Under the pieces are notes generated by a model. That model was given only the letters and a program-made list of their open reading frames with translations, did not search any database and was not told the origin of the DNA. Below, piece after piece: positions 1 through 7,836 of a stretch of DNA of 33,592 nt. How positions within the stretch are numbered: the stretch's first letter is position 1; each line of letters begins with the position of its first letter. Both the position numbers and the translations under genes were made by a program. Source of the stretch: Acidobacteriota bacterium (GTDB lineage: Bacteria > Acidobacteriota > Aminicenantia > Aminicenantales > Saccharicenantaceae); NCBI GenBank assembly GCA_028749205.1, contig JAQULR010000010.1, forward strand, positions 1 to 33,592, given 5' to 3'.

Positions 1-42
1 GTTCCTGAATAAGGAGTGCGGGTTCGATTCCCGCTCTGCCCA
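1..42 (+). tRNA. tRNA 3' part (long variable arm; Leu more likely than Tyr)
   Basis: Only the 3' part lies in the window. Bases 18-34 form a perfect T arm (GCGGG, loop TTCGATT, CCCGC). Bases 35-41 (TCTGCCC) would be the 3' acceptor strand and A42 the discriminator. CCA is not encoded. Bases 3-15 form a small hairpin (TCCT/AGGA), which fits the extra arm of a type II tRNA. Discriminator A argues against tRNA-Ser. A tRNA-Leu just before tig is a common arrangement in several bacterial groups, so Leu is the better guess. The anticodon is outside the window, so identity is inference. Confidence 0.8.
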
Positions 43-47
43 TTGTC

Positions 48-94
48 AGCTTCCAGGAGTGTAAAATCCAGTTTATACCCTGAGGGTGGAAGCT
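48..94 (+). repeat. Inverted repeat between the tRNA and tig
   Basis: AGCTTCCA (48-55) and TGGAAGCT (87-94) are perfect 8-bp inverted repeats separated by 31 bases. The region between contains a smaller hairpin, ACCC-TGA-GGGT. The structure ends 24 bases before the tig start. It could be a processing structure in a tRNA-tig transcript or a leader hairpin. There is no long T run after it, so it is not an obvious intrinsic terminator. Confidence 0.35.
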
Positions 95-118
95 TAAGTA
101 TTATTTAGAGGAAAAACC

Positions 119-1396
119 ATGGAAAAAACCTTAAACCAGGAAAAACTAAAGTTAGTGAGCCCCACAGTTCGGGAGCTGAACTTGGAGATTCCGGCTGGGG
201 AGGTCCAAAAAGAATATGAAAAGGTACTTAAAGATTACCTGAAAAAGGTGAAGCTGCCCGGCTTTAGAAAGGGCTATGCTCCCAGAGAAATGGTTCAGAG
301 AATGTTCGAAGCTGAGATTAAAGAGACTGTTCTAGACAACTTAATTCCTGAAAATCTTGGACAGGAGCTGAAAAGCCTTCAGGTTAGTCCGGTCAATATT
401 CCTTCGGTTAAATCAATTGAATTTGATCTGGAGAAGGGCATCAAATACCAGGTTTCGTTCGAAGTCTGGCCTGATTTTGAGTTACCTTCAGATTACCTGG
501 ATCGGAAGATAGAAGCGGAAAAAACAGAGGTCGACGAGAAAGAAATAGAAGCCGTTTTGAACAATATAAGAGAAAATGCAGCTGAATACCTTCCCGTCAC
601 TGACAGGGGAGTACAGGCTGGTGATTATGTAGTTGTTGAGATTCAGGGGCGAGACCTTAAGTCAAAAAACATTATGCCACTGGAAAAAATTGTAGTTTTA
701 GCTGGACATCCTGAAAACGAGCCTAAACTCAATGAAGTTTTACCAGAGATGAAGCCAGGTGAGGAGAAGAGCTTTTTAGTTCAATATCCAGCGGACTATC
801 AGCAAAAAAAGTTTGCGGGCAAAGAAATCGAGTATCGAATAAAAGTTCTGGAAATAAAAGAGAAAAAACTCCCCGAGCTTGATGATGAATTTGCTCGGGC
901 CGTTAGCGAAGTTTCAGGATTGGAAGCCTTGAAGAATAAGATTTATCAGGATCTGATCGAGCAAAAAGAACGCCAGAGCGAAGATAGAGCCCTGAACCTG
1001 TATTTGGAAAACCTGGCAGCCGAGATTAATCTGGTGGTTCCTGAAAGTATAGTAGCGGAGGAGGCTCAAGCAACCATCCAACGCCAATTCAAGGAAGAGG
1101 AACTCAAAAAGATACCTCAGGACCTCTGGCCAAGATTACAGGAACAAGCCCGAAAACAGGCCGAAAACCGCCTTAAAAATAATATTCTCCTCCAGAAAAT
1201 TGCCGAAAAAGAAGGTTTGTCGATAACTGAAGAAGAGTTTGAAGAAGAATTAAAGAAAATCTCAGCGGCCCAGAACATTCCATTGAATCAGCTAAGATCT
1301 GTTCTTAGCAGGGAAAATAAAGAAGCAGAATGGAGGCTGAACCTGCGATTGAGAAAAACAGTTGACTTTTTAGGGGAGAAGGTTATAATTAAATAA
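119..1396 (+). CDS. tig: Trigger factor, ribosome-associated chaperone / prolyl isomerase
   Basis: Trigger factor binds beside the ribosome exit tunnel and protects nascent chains; its middle domain is an FKBP-type prolyl isomerase. The 425-residue length is normal. The N-terminal ribosome-binding signature GFRKGYAP is at about residues 48-55. The FKBP-like segment spans roughly residues 150-250 (starting near GVQAGDYVVVEI and ending near the KVLEIKEKKLPELDDEF stretch), followed by the long helical C-terminal chaperone arms. The start is ATG with AGAGGA a few bases upstream. It lies just after a tRNA and, after a 353-base gap, before lon. The usual downstream clpP and clpX are not here. All three domains look intact. 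Confidence 0.95.
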   Translation: MEKTLNQEKLKLVSPTVRELNLEIPAGEVQKEYEKVLKDYLKKVKLPGFRKGYAPREMVQRMFEAEIKETVLDNLIPENLGQELKSLQVSPVNIPSVKSIEFDLEKGIKYQVSFEVWPDFELPSDYLDRKIEAEKTEVDEKEIEAVLNNIRENAAEYLPVTDRGVQAGDYVVVEIQGRDLKSKNIMPLEKIVVLAGHPENEPKLNEVLPEMKPGEEKSFLVQYPADYQQKKFAGKEIEYRIKVLEIKEKKLPELDDEFARAVSEVSGLEALKNKIYQDLIEQKERQSEDRALNLYLENLAAEINLVVPESIVAEEAQATIQRQFKEEELKKIPQDLWPRLQEQARKQAENRLKNNILLQKIAEKEGLSITEEEFEEELKKISAAQNIPLNQLRSVLSRENKEAEWRLNLRLRKTVDFLGEKVIIK

Positions 1397-1749
1397 AGCT
1401 TTCCCCAATGGTTTTGATTCCATTTGTTAAAGAATCCGAGATTGGTACTAGATGCCAAATTAAGATAAACATTAGGCTGGCAAGAAAGAATATTATTTGG
1501 TTTTATCACTGAAGGCTGCAATCGCTCTGGCTACCGGGCATTAATGATATTAGGTAATAATTCATTGCTTGCTGATTAGATAGCTGAATAGATATTATAT
1601 ATCCAGGCGAGGCAGATAATACCTGGTCGATTTCAGAGGCTCCAAAAATGGATATTTTTTGGAGATGATTATCGGGAGATTGTTGAAGAGCTTAAAAGAA
1701 ACTATGATGAATGTTAGAATAGATATAGAAAGGTATTTGGAGCGTCAAA
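1397..1749. other. Gene-less interval between tig and lon
   Basis: No convincing gene is visible. A stop-to-stop reading frame on + from about 1590 to 1716 encodes about 41 residues ending in FFGDDYREIVEELKRNYDEC, which looks protein-like but has no start codon; it may be the decayed end of a lost gene. No piece resembling clpP or clpX was recognised. The lon ribosome-binding site (GGAG, 1739-1742) is at the right end. No clear intrinsic terminator for tig was found. Confidence 0.5.
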
Positions 1750-4173
1750 ATGGCTGAATCGCATGAAAACTCTGAACTTATAAAAAATGTGCCTTTAATC
1801 CCGCTCAGAGATTTAGTGGTTTTTCCAGCTACCTTGGTTCCGTTTGTCGTTGGCCGGCCTTCATCAATAAAAGCCTTGGAAAAAGCTTATGAAAAAGACA
1901 AAATTGTTTTCCTGGCCGCCCAAATAGATGCTAATATTGATAACCCAATGCCGCGGGACATCTATAGCCTGGGCATTACTGCCAGAGTTATCCGGACAGC
2001 CAAGACTGATGACAGGAATATGAAGGTAATCGTAGAGGGTCTAAACCGGGCCAGGATCGTAGAATTCCTCAGCACTTACCCCTATTACCAGGTCCTGGTC
2101 AAGGAGGGAAAGACAATTGAGGATAAAACCCCAGAAACTCTCGATTTGCTTAAAAAAGTCCTGGCTCTTTTTGAAGAGTACCTCAAAATAAATCAGAATG
2201 CTAATCTAGATTCTATAATTCCTGCCCTCAGAGAAAATAGCCCCGATCGGATAGCTGATATCATTTCATCGCATCTTTATTTGCCAGTCGAGGAAAAGCA
2301 GAATCTTCTGGAGACAGTTAACCCGCGAGAGAGGCTTAATAGACTTAAATTTCTGCTCCAGGAATCACTGGTAAGTTTTATGGGGAGAGAACCAGCTACC
2401 GGAGCTTCAAGAAGAAGGGGAGGCTACAAAGAATCCAGTCAACGGACTTTTATCCCCGGAAACCAGTTCAAGAAAGAAGACCAACCTAATGAAATAGAGA
2501 ATCTTAAGCAAAAAATTAACAAAGCTCAAATGCCGCCAGATGCCCATGAAAAGGCTATGAAGGAGATTGAGCGACTGGAGACCATGCCCCCGATGTCAGC
2601 TGAAGCAACTGTCAGCCGTAATTATCTGGATTGGTTAATTGCCTTGCCCTGGAACAGAAAATCAAGAGAGAAGAGAAACCTGAAAGAAGCAGAAAAAATC
2701 CTCAACGAAGACCATTATGGATTGGAGAAGGTTAAGGAAAGAATTTTGGAGTATTTAGCTATTCGGCAATTGGTCAAAAATCCGAAAGGGGTTATCCTGG
2801 CATTTATAGGACCTCCCGGTGTGGGTAAGACCTCTCTTGGCAAATCAATTGCCCGGTCTACAGGAAGAAAATTTGTCAGGCTATCTCTGGGAGGTGTCCG
2901 GGACGAGGCAGAAATTCGGGGACATCGCCGGACTTATATTGGAGCTTATCCCGGCCGGATAATCCAGATGATTAAAAGGGCCGGAACCAAGAATCCGGTA
3001 TTTTTGCTGGATGAAGTGGACAAAATGAGTATGGATTACAGGGGAGATCCAGCCTCAGCTCTGATGGAAGTCCTGGATCCCGAGCAAAACAAAGAATTTC
3101 TTGACCATTATATAGACACAGATTTCGACCTCTCCCAGGTAATGTTCATAGTTACTGCCAATTCTATTGACCCTATTCCCCGGGCTTTGCTTGACAGGAT
3201 GGAGGTTATTAGACTCCCCGGTTATACTGAAGATGAAAAAGTCCAGATTGCCAAGCAATTCTTGATACCAAAACAGCTAAAAGCTCATGGGCTCGGAAAG
3301 AAAAATCTTGAATTTACTGATCAGGCCATCTTCAAGATAATAAGAGAGTATACCAGGGAAGCTGGTGTTAGGAATTTAGAAAGGGAAATTACCTCCATTT
3401 GCCGCAAAATGGTAAAGAAAGTTGTAACTAAAGGCAAGGATTATCACGAGAAGCTTTCTCCGAAATCGGTTGAGCAATATTTAGGGATTCCAAAGTACCG
3501 CCGACCAGAAATTGACCGGAAAGACGAGGTGGGGGTGGCCCTGGGAATGGCCTGGACCGAATTTGGCGGCGAGCTGTTAACCTTCGAAGCCACCAAAATT
3601 CAAGGAAAAGGCAGCTTGACTCTAACTGGCCACCTGGGAGAAATTATGCAGGAATCAGCTCAAGCTGCCTACAGTTATGTCAGGCACAAGCTCTATGAGC
3701 TTAACATGGGTAAAGAGTTGGAAAAGAATTTTGATATACATATTCATGTACCGGAAGGAGCTACACCCAAAGAGGGACCCTCCGCAGGTATTACTATAGC
3801 TACGGCCATTATCTCGTTATTGACTGGAATCCCGGTAAGCAAGAAAGTGACCATGAGTGGTGAAATTACTCTGAGAGGCAAAGTCCTGCCTGTGGGGGGA
3901 ATCAAGGAGAAACTCCTGGCAGCCTACCGTGATGGAATTACCGAGATTATCTTGCCGGTGGATAATCGCCCCGACCTCAAGGATCTACCTAAAAAGCTAA
4001 AACAAAATCTTAATATTCACCTGGTAGAAAATATGGACGAAGTTCTGAAAATTGCTCTGACTGGGGAGTTAGTGTCTAAGCCAAGTCCCCAGGAACCAGA
4101 GAAAAAGGAACTGGCAGAAGCGAACCGAGATTCAAGACCTGCTATATCTAAAGAGCCTGAGCTAACCAATTGA
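1750..4173 (+). CDS. lon: ATP-dependent protease La (Lon)
   Basis: Cytoplasmic AAA+ serine protease that degrades misfolded and regulatory proteins. The 807 residues show the full bacterial LonA layout. The N-terminal substrate-binding domain begins near [13 protein letters not shown] and is followed by a helical linker. The AAA module has Walker A GPPGVGKT at 354-361 and Walker B FLLDEVDK around 418-425. The protease domain has catalytic Ser678 in PKEGPSAG and Lys719 in GGIKEK. The tail after about residue 780 is charged and low-complexity. ATG at 1750 is supported by GGAG seven bases upstream. It follows tig without clpPX and precedes rho by 75 bases on the same strand, so lon and rho may share transcripts. 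Confidence 0.97.
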   Translation: MAESHENSELIKNVPLIPLRDLVVFPATLVPFVVGRPSSIKALEKAYEKDKIVFLAAQIDANIDNPMPRDIYSLGITARVIRTAKTDDRNMKVIVEGLNRARIVEFLSTYPYYQVLVKEGKTIEDKTPETLDLLKKVLALFEEYLKINQNANLDSIIPALRENSPDRIADIISSHLYLPVEEKQNLLETVNPRERLNRLKFLLQESLVSFMGREPATGASRRRGGYKESSQRTFIPGNQFKKEDQPNEIENLKQKINKAQMPPDAHEKAMKEIERLETMPPMSAEATVSRNYLDWLIALPWNRKSREKRNLKEAEKILNEDHYGLEKVKERILEYLAIRQLVKNPKGVILAFIGPPGVGKTSLGKSIARSTGRKFVRLSLGGVRDEAEIRGHRRTYIGAYPGRIIQMIKRAGTKNPVFLLDEVDKMSMDYRGDPASALMEVLDPEQNKEFLDHYIDTDFDLSQVMFIVTANSIDPIPRALLDRMEVIRLPGYTEDEKVQIAKQFLIPKQLKAHGLGKKNLEFTDQAIFKIIREYTREAGVRNLEREITSICRKMVKKVVTKGKDYHEKLSPKSVEQYLGIPKYRRPEIDRKDEVGVALGMAWTEFGGELLTFEATKIQGKGSLTLTGHLGEIMQESAQAAYSYVRHKLYELNMGKELEKNFDIHIHVPEGATPKEGPSAGITIATAIISLLTGIPVSKKVTMSGEITLRGKVLPVGGIKEKLLAAYRDGITEIILPVDNRPDLKDLPKKLKQNLNIHLVENMDEVLKIALTGELVSKPSPQEPEKKELAEANRDSRPAISKEPELTN

Positions 4174-4248
4174 GGAAAGCCTGAAATAGCCCTATTAAGT
4201 TTCTCAAAATAAATCAAAAATAAAACTATGGAGTAAGAGGTACTAAAG

Positions 4249-5529
4249 ATGAAAGAATACAATCTGATAGACCTGGAAGAAAAAGAACTACCTGCCCTTA
4301 AGAAAATCGCAACCTCGTTGAGCCTTGAAGACGATGAGCTGGAAAATTCCAGCCGGCATAACCTGATATTTAAAATACTTGAAGCTCAGGCCAAGAAGCA
4401 AGGCATGCTGTTTTCAGAAGGAGTGCTGGAATGCCTGGAAGATGGATTCGGTTTTTTGAGAGCTCCCGAATTTAGCTATTTACCAAGTCCCGATGATATC
4501 TATGTTTCGCCTTCGCAGATCAGGAAGTTTCAGCTCAGAACAGGCGATACCATTTCCGGAGTAGTTAGACCCCCAAAAAACGGGGAAAAATATTTTGCTC
4601 TGATAAAAATTGAAGCTATAAATTTTATGCACCCTGATGTGGTCCTGGAAGCCAGAAGAAATATCTATTTTGAACAGCTAACGCCCGTCTATCCTTTTGA
4701 GTTAATTAAACTCCAGGATGGAAATACCAAGAATATGAATGCCAGGGTGATGGAATTATTAACCCCGATAGGGAAGGGGCAGAGGGGTTTGATAGTTTCT
4801 CCACCCAGGGCTGGAAAAACAACCCTGTTAAAAACAATTGCCAAGTCAATTGAGAAAAATCACCCTGAAATATTCTTGATTGTTCTTTTGATTGCCGAGA
4901 GACCGGAAGAAGTAACCGATTTCAGAAGAAGCGTTAACGGAGAAGTTATTGCTTCAACCTTTGATGAACCGCCGACCCGGAATGTTCAGGTAGCTAATAT
5001 CGTTCTGGAAAAGGCTAAAAGGCTGGTTGAGTTGAAACGGGACGTGGTTATTTTGCTCGATTCTATTACCAGGCTAGCCAGGGCTCATAATGCCATAGTG
5101 CCACCCTCAGGAAAAGTTCTGTCGGGTGGAATTGATGCTAATGCTCTCAACAAACCCAAAAAATTCTTTGGTTCAGCCAGGAAAATTGAAGAAGGTGGCA
5201 GCCTGACTATTGTGGCCACCGCCTTGATAGATACCGGAAGCCGAATGGATGATGTAATTTTCGAAGAATTCAAGGGAACTGGTAACATGGAGATAAATCT
5301 TGACCGCAGACTGGTGGACAAAAGAATATTCCCAGCCATCGATATCAGCCGGTCAGGGACCAGGAAAGAAGAACTGCTTATTCCTGATAAAGACCTTAAC
5401 CGAATCTGGATATTACGCAAGATTCTTAGCCAGTTGAATGAGGTTGAAGCCATGGAGCTTCTCTTAGATAAGCTCTCAAAAACCAAAACCAATTCAGACT
5501 TTCTTGAGGCCATGAGTAAGGGACTGTAA
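4249..5529 (+). CDS. rho: Transcription termination factor Rho
   Basis: Hexameric RNA-dependent ATPase that ends transcription at Rho-dependent sites. The 426-residue length is typical. It has the Rho_N helical segment (about 1-50), a cold-shock-like RNA-binding domain starting near [16 protein letters not shown] (about 60-130), Walker A SPPRAGKT at about 184-191, and Walker [15 protein letters not shown] near 266-279. The downstream Q-loop and R-loop region ([31 protein letters not shown]) is intact. ATG at 4249 has AGAGG eight bases upstream. No G+C-rich hairpin plus T-run terminator follows it. Its presence fits the scarcity of clear intrinsic terminators in this window. Confidence 0.97.
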   Translation: MKEYNLIDLEEKELPALKKIATSLSLEDDELENSSRHNLIFKILEAQAKKQGMLFSEGVLECLEDGFGFLRAPEFSYLPSPDDIYVSPSQIRKFQLRTGDTISGVVRPPKNGEKYFALIKIEAINFMHPDVVLEARRNIYFEQLTPVYPFELIKLQDGNTKNMNARVMELLTPIGKGQRGLIVSPPRAGKTTLLKTIAKSIEKNHPEIFLIVLLIAERPEEVTDFRRSVNGEVIASTFDEPPTRNVQVANIVLEKAKRLVELKRDVVILLDSITRLARAHNAIVPPSGKVLSGGIDANALNKPKKFFGSARKIEEGGSLTIVATALIDTGSRMDDVIFEEFKGTGNMEINLDRRLVDKRIFPAIDISRSGTRKEELLIPDKDLNRIWILRKILSQLNEVEAMELLLDKLSKTKTNSDFLEAMSKGL

Positions 5530-6090
5530 CAACAAGAAAATTGCCTGAGCTGTAAATAATCTTTTATTAGATATATTAAATCACTCGTCTATTAAAATCA
5601 CTGATACCAGAAAATCAAACCCAAGCCACGATTAAAATCGCGGCCTAATGATAACGGCTTCATTCGATCAAAACCCATCTATAGCTGCGAAATATAATAA
5701 AGCCCACCAGAGAGACCGGCGAGCCTTTCGCTGGCACCCAGCATTCTAAACTTATATTTTAAAAAACAGGCTATAAAATAACTATTTAAAGTTTATAATT
5801 CAAAAAATATCTATTACGTTTATAGTTAACAGATCCCATGTAGATATTTTTCCACAGTTGAACAAAATTAGGGCAATTGAAATTTCCACAAATTAACAAA
5901 CTAACTAACTAGTTGAAAATAAATAAGATAAGAAAATGCCAGATATTATGTCGCATAACAAATATTATGTAAACTATTATTATTAAAGAGCCCCTCTTTT
6001 CTTAAATGACCACCGATTTAAAAATCTTTGAAATACCCGAGCCAATCGTTAGTTGTTTAGTCTAAGTCAATAGACTTAAGGGGTTTTTAT
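5530..6090. other. A+T-rich gene-less region between convergent rho and parB
   Basis: No gene is supported. The stretch 5750-6000 is strikingly A+T-rich. Visible structure: a 7-bp hairpin CCGGCGA/TCGCTGG at 5716-5734; TTTTCCACA (5848-5856) and ATTTCCACA (5882-5890), both one or two mismatches from a DnaA box; a direct repeat ATATTATGT at 5943-5951 and 5962-5970; an inverted repeat TTATG-TCG-CATAA at 5946-5958; and a stem TAAGTC-AATA-GACTTA at 6063-6078 near the parB stop. The last could help end transcription, but its T run is on the side that serves + transcripts. Origin activity is possible but not well supported (see rejected items). Confidence 0.45.
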
Positions 6091-6930
6091 TCATTCTGAC
6101 TTAAGATGATTAATGATATCTTCCAGTATATTTATAAGCTCTTGCCTTGAGACAACCTGTTTTCTGAATTCTATGCGCAGTTTATATGATTTATTTTCCT
6201 TAGGCACATATTTAAAGACAAAATATTTTTGCTTTTCTTTAGCCTCGTTTTTTTTAAATAGCTTTGTTAAGTCTCTGGTATCGTTCCTGGTTGAGCGTCG
6301 GGCAATTATTTGATCCACTAAATCGGACATTTGCTCGACGTCTTCAATTTTTGAAATCTCAACAATTGTACTACGGCTATTAATTGCGGCCTGCCTCAAT
6401 TTATCTCTGATTTCGTGCGGTATCCGAGAGACAGAAATTATTTCTGTTATCGTTGATCTGGCTTTTCCAATTTTATCAGCAATATCCTGGTGGCTATAGT
6501 TATATAAGGTCATCAGGGCCTTTAATCCATCTGCTTCTTCAAATATATCCAAGTCTTTTCTCTGGAGATTTTCGATTAGACTGATTTCCATAGCCTCTTC
6601 ATCAGTTACTAACATCTCGAGGCAAGGGATTTCTTTCAGTCCAAGCTTTTTTGAAGCCATATAACGCCTTTCTCCAGCAATTATCTCGAACTTTTCTCCA
6701 TGAGGCCTTACAATGATTGGTTCTAGAATACCTTTGTTTCTAATAGATTCCATAAGCTCCTGTATATTTCCAAGTTCACTTCTTGGTTGCCTTGGGTTTG
6801 CTTCAAGACGGTCGATAGGAATCATTCTTATTCTAGGTGCTGAGGTTTTAGAGGCAATTAGTTCGACAAAATGTGGATCATGCCTCATAATGAGGTTATT
6901 TGGTAAGCCAGTTTTTTTATTTTTTGACAC
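6091..6930 (-). CDS. parB: ParB/Spo0J-type chromosome (or plasmid) partition protein
   Basis: DNA-binding CTPase clamp that loads at parS and works with ParA to segregate DNA. The 279 residues contain the ParB boxes NPRQPR (45-50), GERRYMA (86-92) and ENLQRKDL (120-127), a helix-turn-helix at about 146-167 (YSHQDIADKIGKARSTITEI), and a C-terminal dimerisation tail. The HTH recognition region departs from usual chromosomal ParB versions (typically GKSRxxVxNxLRLL), suggesting an altered target site. The start is GTG at 6930, preceded by AGAGGAG, and overlaps the end of parA by 14 bases, so translation is probably coupled. By eye it is A+T-richer than the peptidase and glycogen genes. Confidence 0.93.
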   Translation of the reverse strand: MSKNKKTGLPNNLIMRHDPHFVELIASKTSAPRIRMIPIDRLEANPRQPRSELGNIQELMESIRNKGILEPIIVRPHGEKFEIIAGERRYMASKKLGLKEIPCLEMLVTDEEAMEISLIENLQRKDLDIFEEADGLKALMTLYNYSHQDIADKIGKARSTITEIISVSRIPHEIRDKLRQAAINSRSTIVEISKIEDVEQMSDLVDQIIARRSTRNDTRDLTKLFKKNEAKEKQKYFVFKYVPKENKSYKLRIEFRKQVVSRQELINILEDIINHLKSE

Positions 6931-7681
6931 GGTTTATTAACTCCTCTGCTATTAATTTATATTGCTTTGCTCCAATTGAATCTGGAGCATAGGTAAATAT
7001 ACTTTCTTTATAAGCTGGACTCTCTTCTAGTTTAACACTCTTTGAGATTTGGGTATTAAATACTTTATCACCGAAGACCTCAAATATTCTATCCACTACG
7101 TCCTTAGAAATGTTAGTCCGTTTGTCATGCAGAGTTATGATAATTCCAAGTATTTGAAGATCGGGATTAGCTATTCTTTTCACTTTCTCAATTGTCTCAA
7201 GTAGATCATCAGTACCCTCAAGACTTAGGTAGGAAGATTGAATAGGAATTATGATATGAGTAGCTGCAACCAAGGCATTTAAGGTTATTATTCCCAACGT
7301 AGGCGGAGTATCTATGAATATATAATCATAATCATCCCTGACTATGTTTAGGGCGTCTCTTAACCGATAATGGCCGTCAAATTCTCCTATAAGAGATGGT
7401 TCCAATTTAGCCATTGAAATTCTTGATATGGCTACATCAAGACCTGGAACGGTCGATTTCACAATCACTTCAGATATTTTTCGAGTTTTGTTCAGCAGGA
7501 CATCGTACAAAGAATATTGCATATCCTGTGGATCTGCCACTATTGATATAGTGCTATGAGCTTGAGGATCCATATCAGTAAGAAGAACTCTATGTCCCAT
7601 CAATGCCAGGGAGGCAGATAGGTTAACACAGGTTGTGGTCTTCCCTACTCCACCTTTTTGGTTGGTAACTGCTATAATCAA
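6917..7681 (-). CDS. parA: ParA/Soj-type partition ATPase
   Basis: Deviant Walker ATPase that forms nucleoid-bound gradients and moves ParB-DNA complexes. The 254 residues carry the deviant Walker A KGGVGKTT (9-16), the motif DMDPQAHST near residue 37, and Walker B-type DYIFIDTPPTLG around 120. There is no N-terminal helix-turn-helix, as in short chromosomal Soj/ParA rather than P1-type plasmid ParA. The start is TTG at 7681 with GGAGG five bases upstream. It is first of a two-gene operon with parB. A perfect 16-bp palindrome lies about 93 bases upstream and could be parS or an operator. Confidence 0.94.
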   Translation of the reverse strand: MIIAVTNQKGGVGKTTTCVNLSASLALMGHRVLLTDMDPQAHSTISIVADPQDMQYSLYDVLLNKTRKISEVIVKSTVPGLDVAISRISMAKLEPSLIGEFDGHYRLRDALNIVRDDYDYIFIDTPPTLGIITLNALVAATHIIIPIQSSYLSLEGTDDLLETIEKVKRIANPDLQILGIIITLHDKRTNISKDVVDRIFEVFGDKVFNTQISKSVKLEESPAYKESIFTYAPDSIGAKQYKLIAEELINRVKK

Positions 7682-7773
7682 ACCGTCCTCCGGATAAAAT
7701 AATTATATAATTTATTTAGATGAAAAGTATCTCATAAAGATAAGATTATTTGCAACAAAAAATATAGTTAAAT

Positions 7774-7789
7774 TGTCGGCCGGCCGACA
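7774..7789. promoter_or_regulatory. Perfect 16-bp G+C-rich palindrome, candidate parS-like site
   Basis: TGTCGGCCGGCCGACA equals its own reverse complement over all 16 bases and sits in otherwise A+T-rich DNA upstream of parA. Canonical chromosomal parS is also a 16-bp palindrome beginning TGT and ending ACA (TGTTTCACGTGAAACA), but the centre here is wholly different. No second full copy was seen in the window. It is either a divergent partition site matched to the divergent ParB HTH, or an operator for parAB or the neighbouring BNR gene. The assignment is inference; the symmetry is directly visible. Confidence 0.5.
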
Positions 7790-7836
7790 TAGCCGTAAGT
7801 AATTGAAAACAAATAAAATAATGAATTATTATATTC

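Noticed and set aside
5085-5513. 142-codon reading frame antisense to rho
   Set aside because: Lies wholly within the well-supported rho gene; serine- and leucine-rich shadow translation without a recognisable domain.
5848-5890. Replication origin (oriC) suggested by two DnaA-box-like motifs near parAB
   Set aside because: Only two imperfect boxes are seen. The flanking genes rho (+) and parB (-) run towards the gap, which would put both on the lagging strand of forks leaving it. No dnaA, dnaN or gid genes are nearby. Left as an open possibility only.
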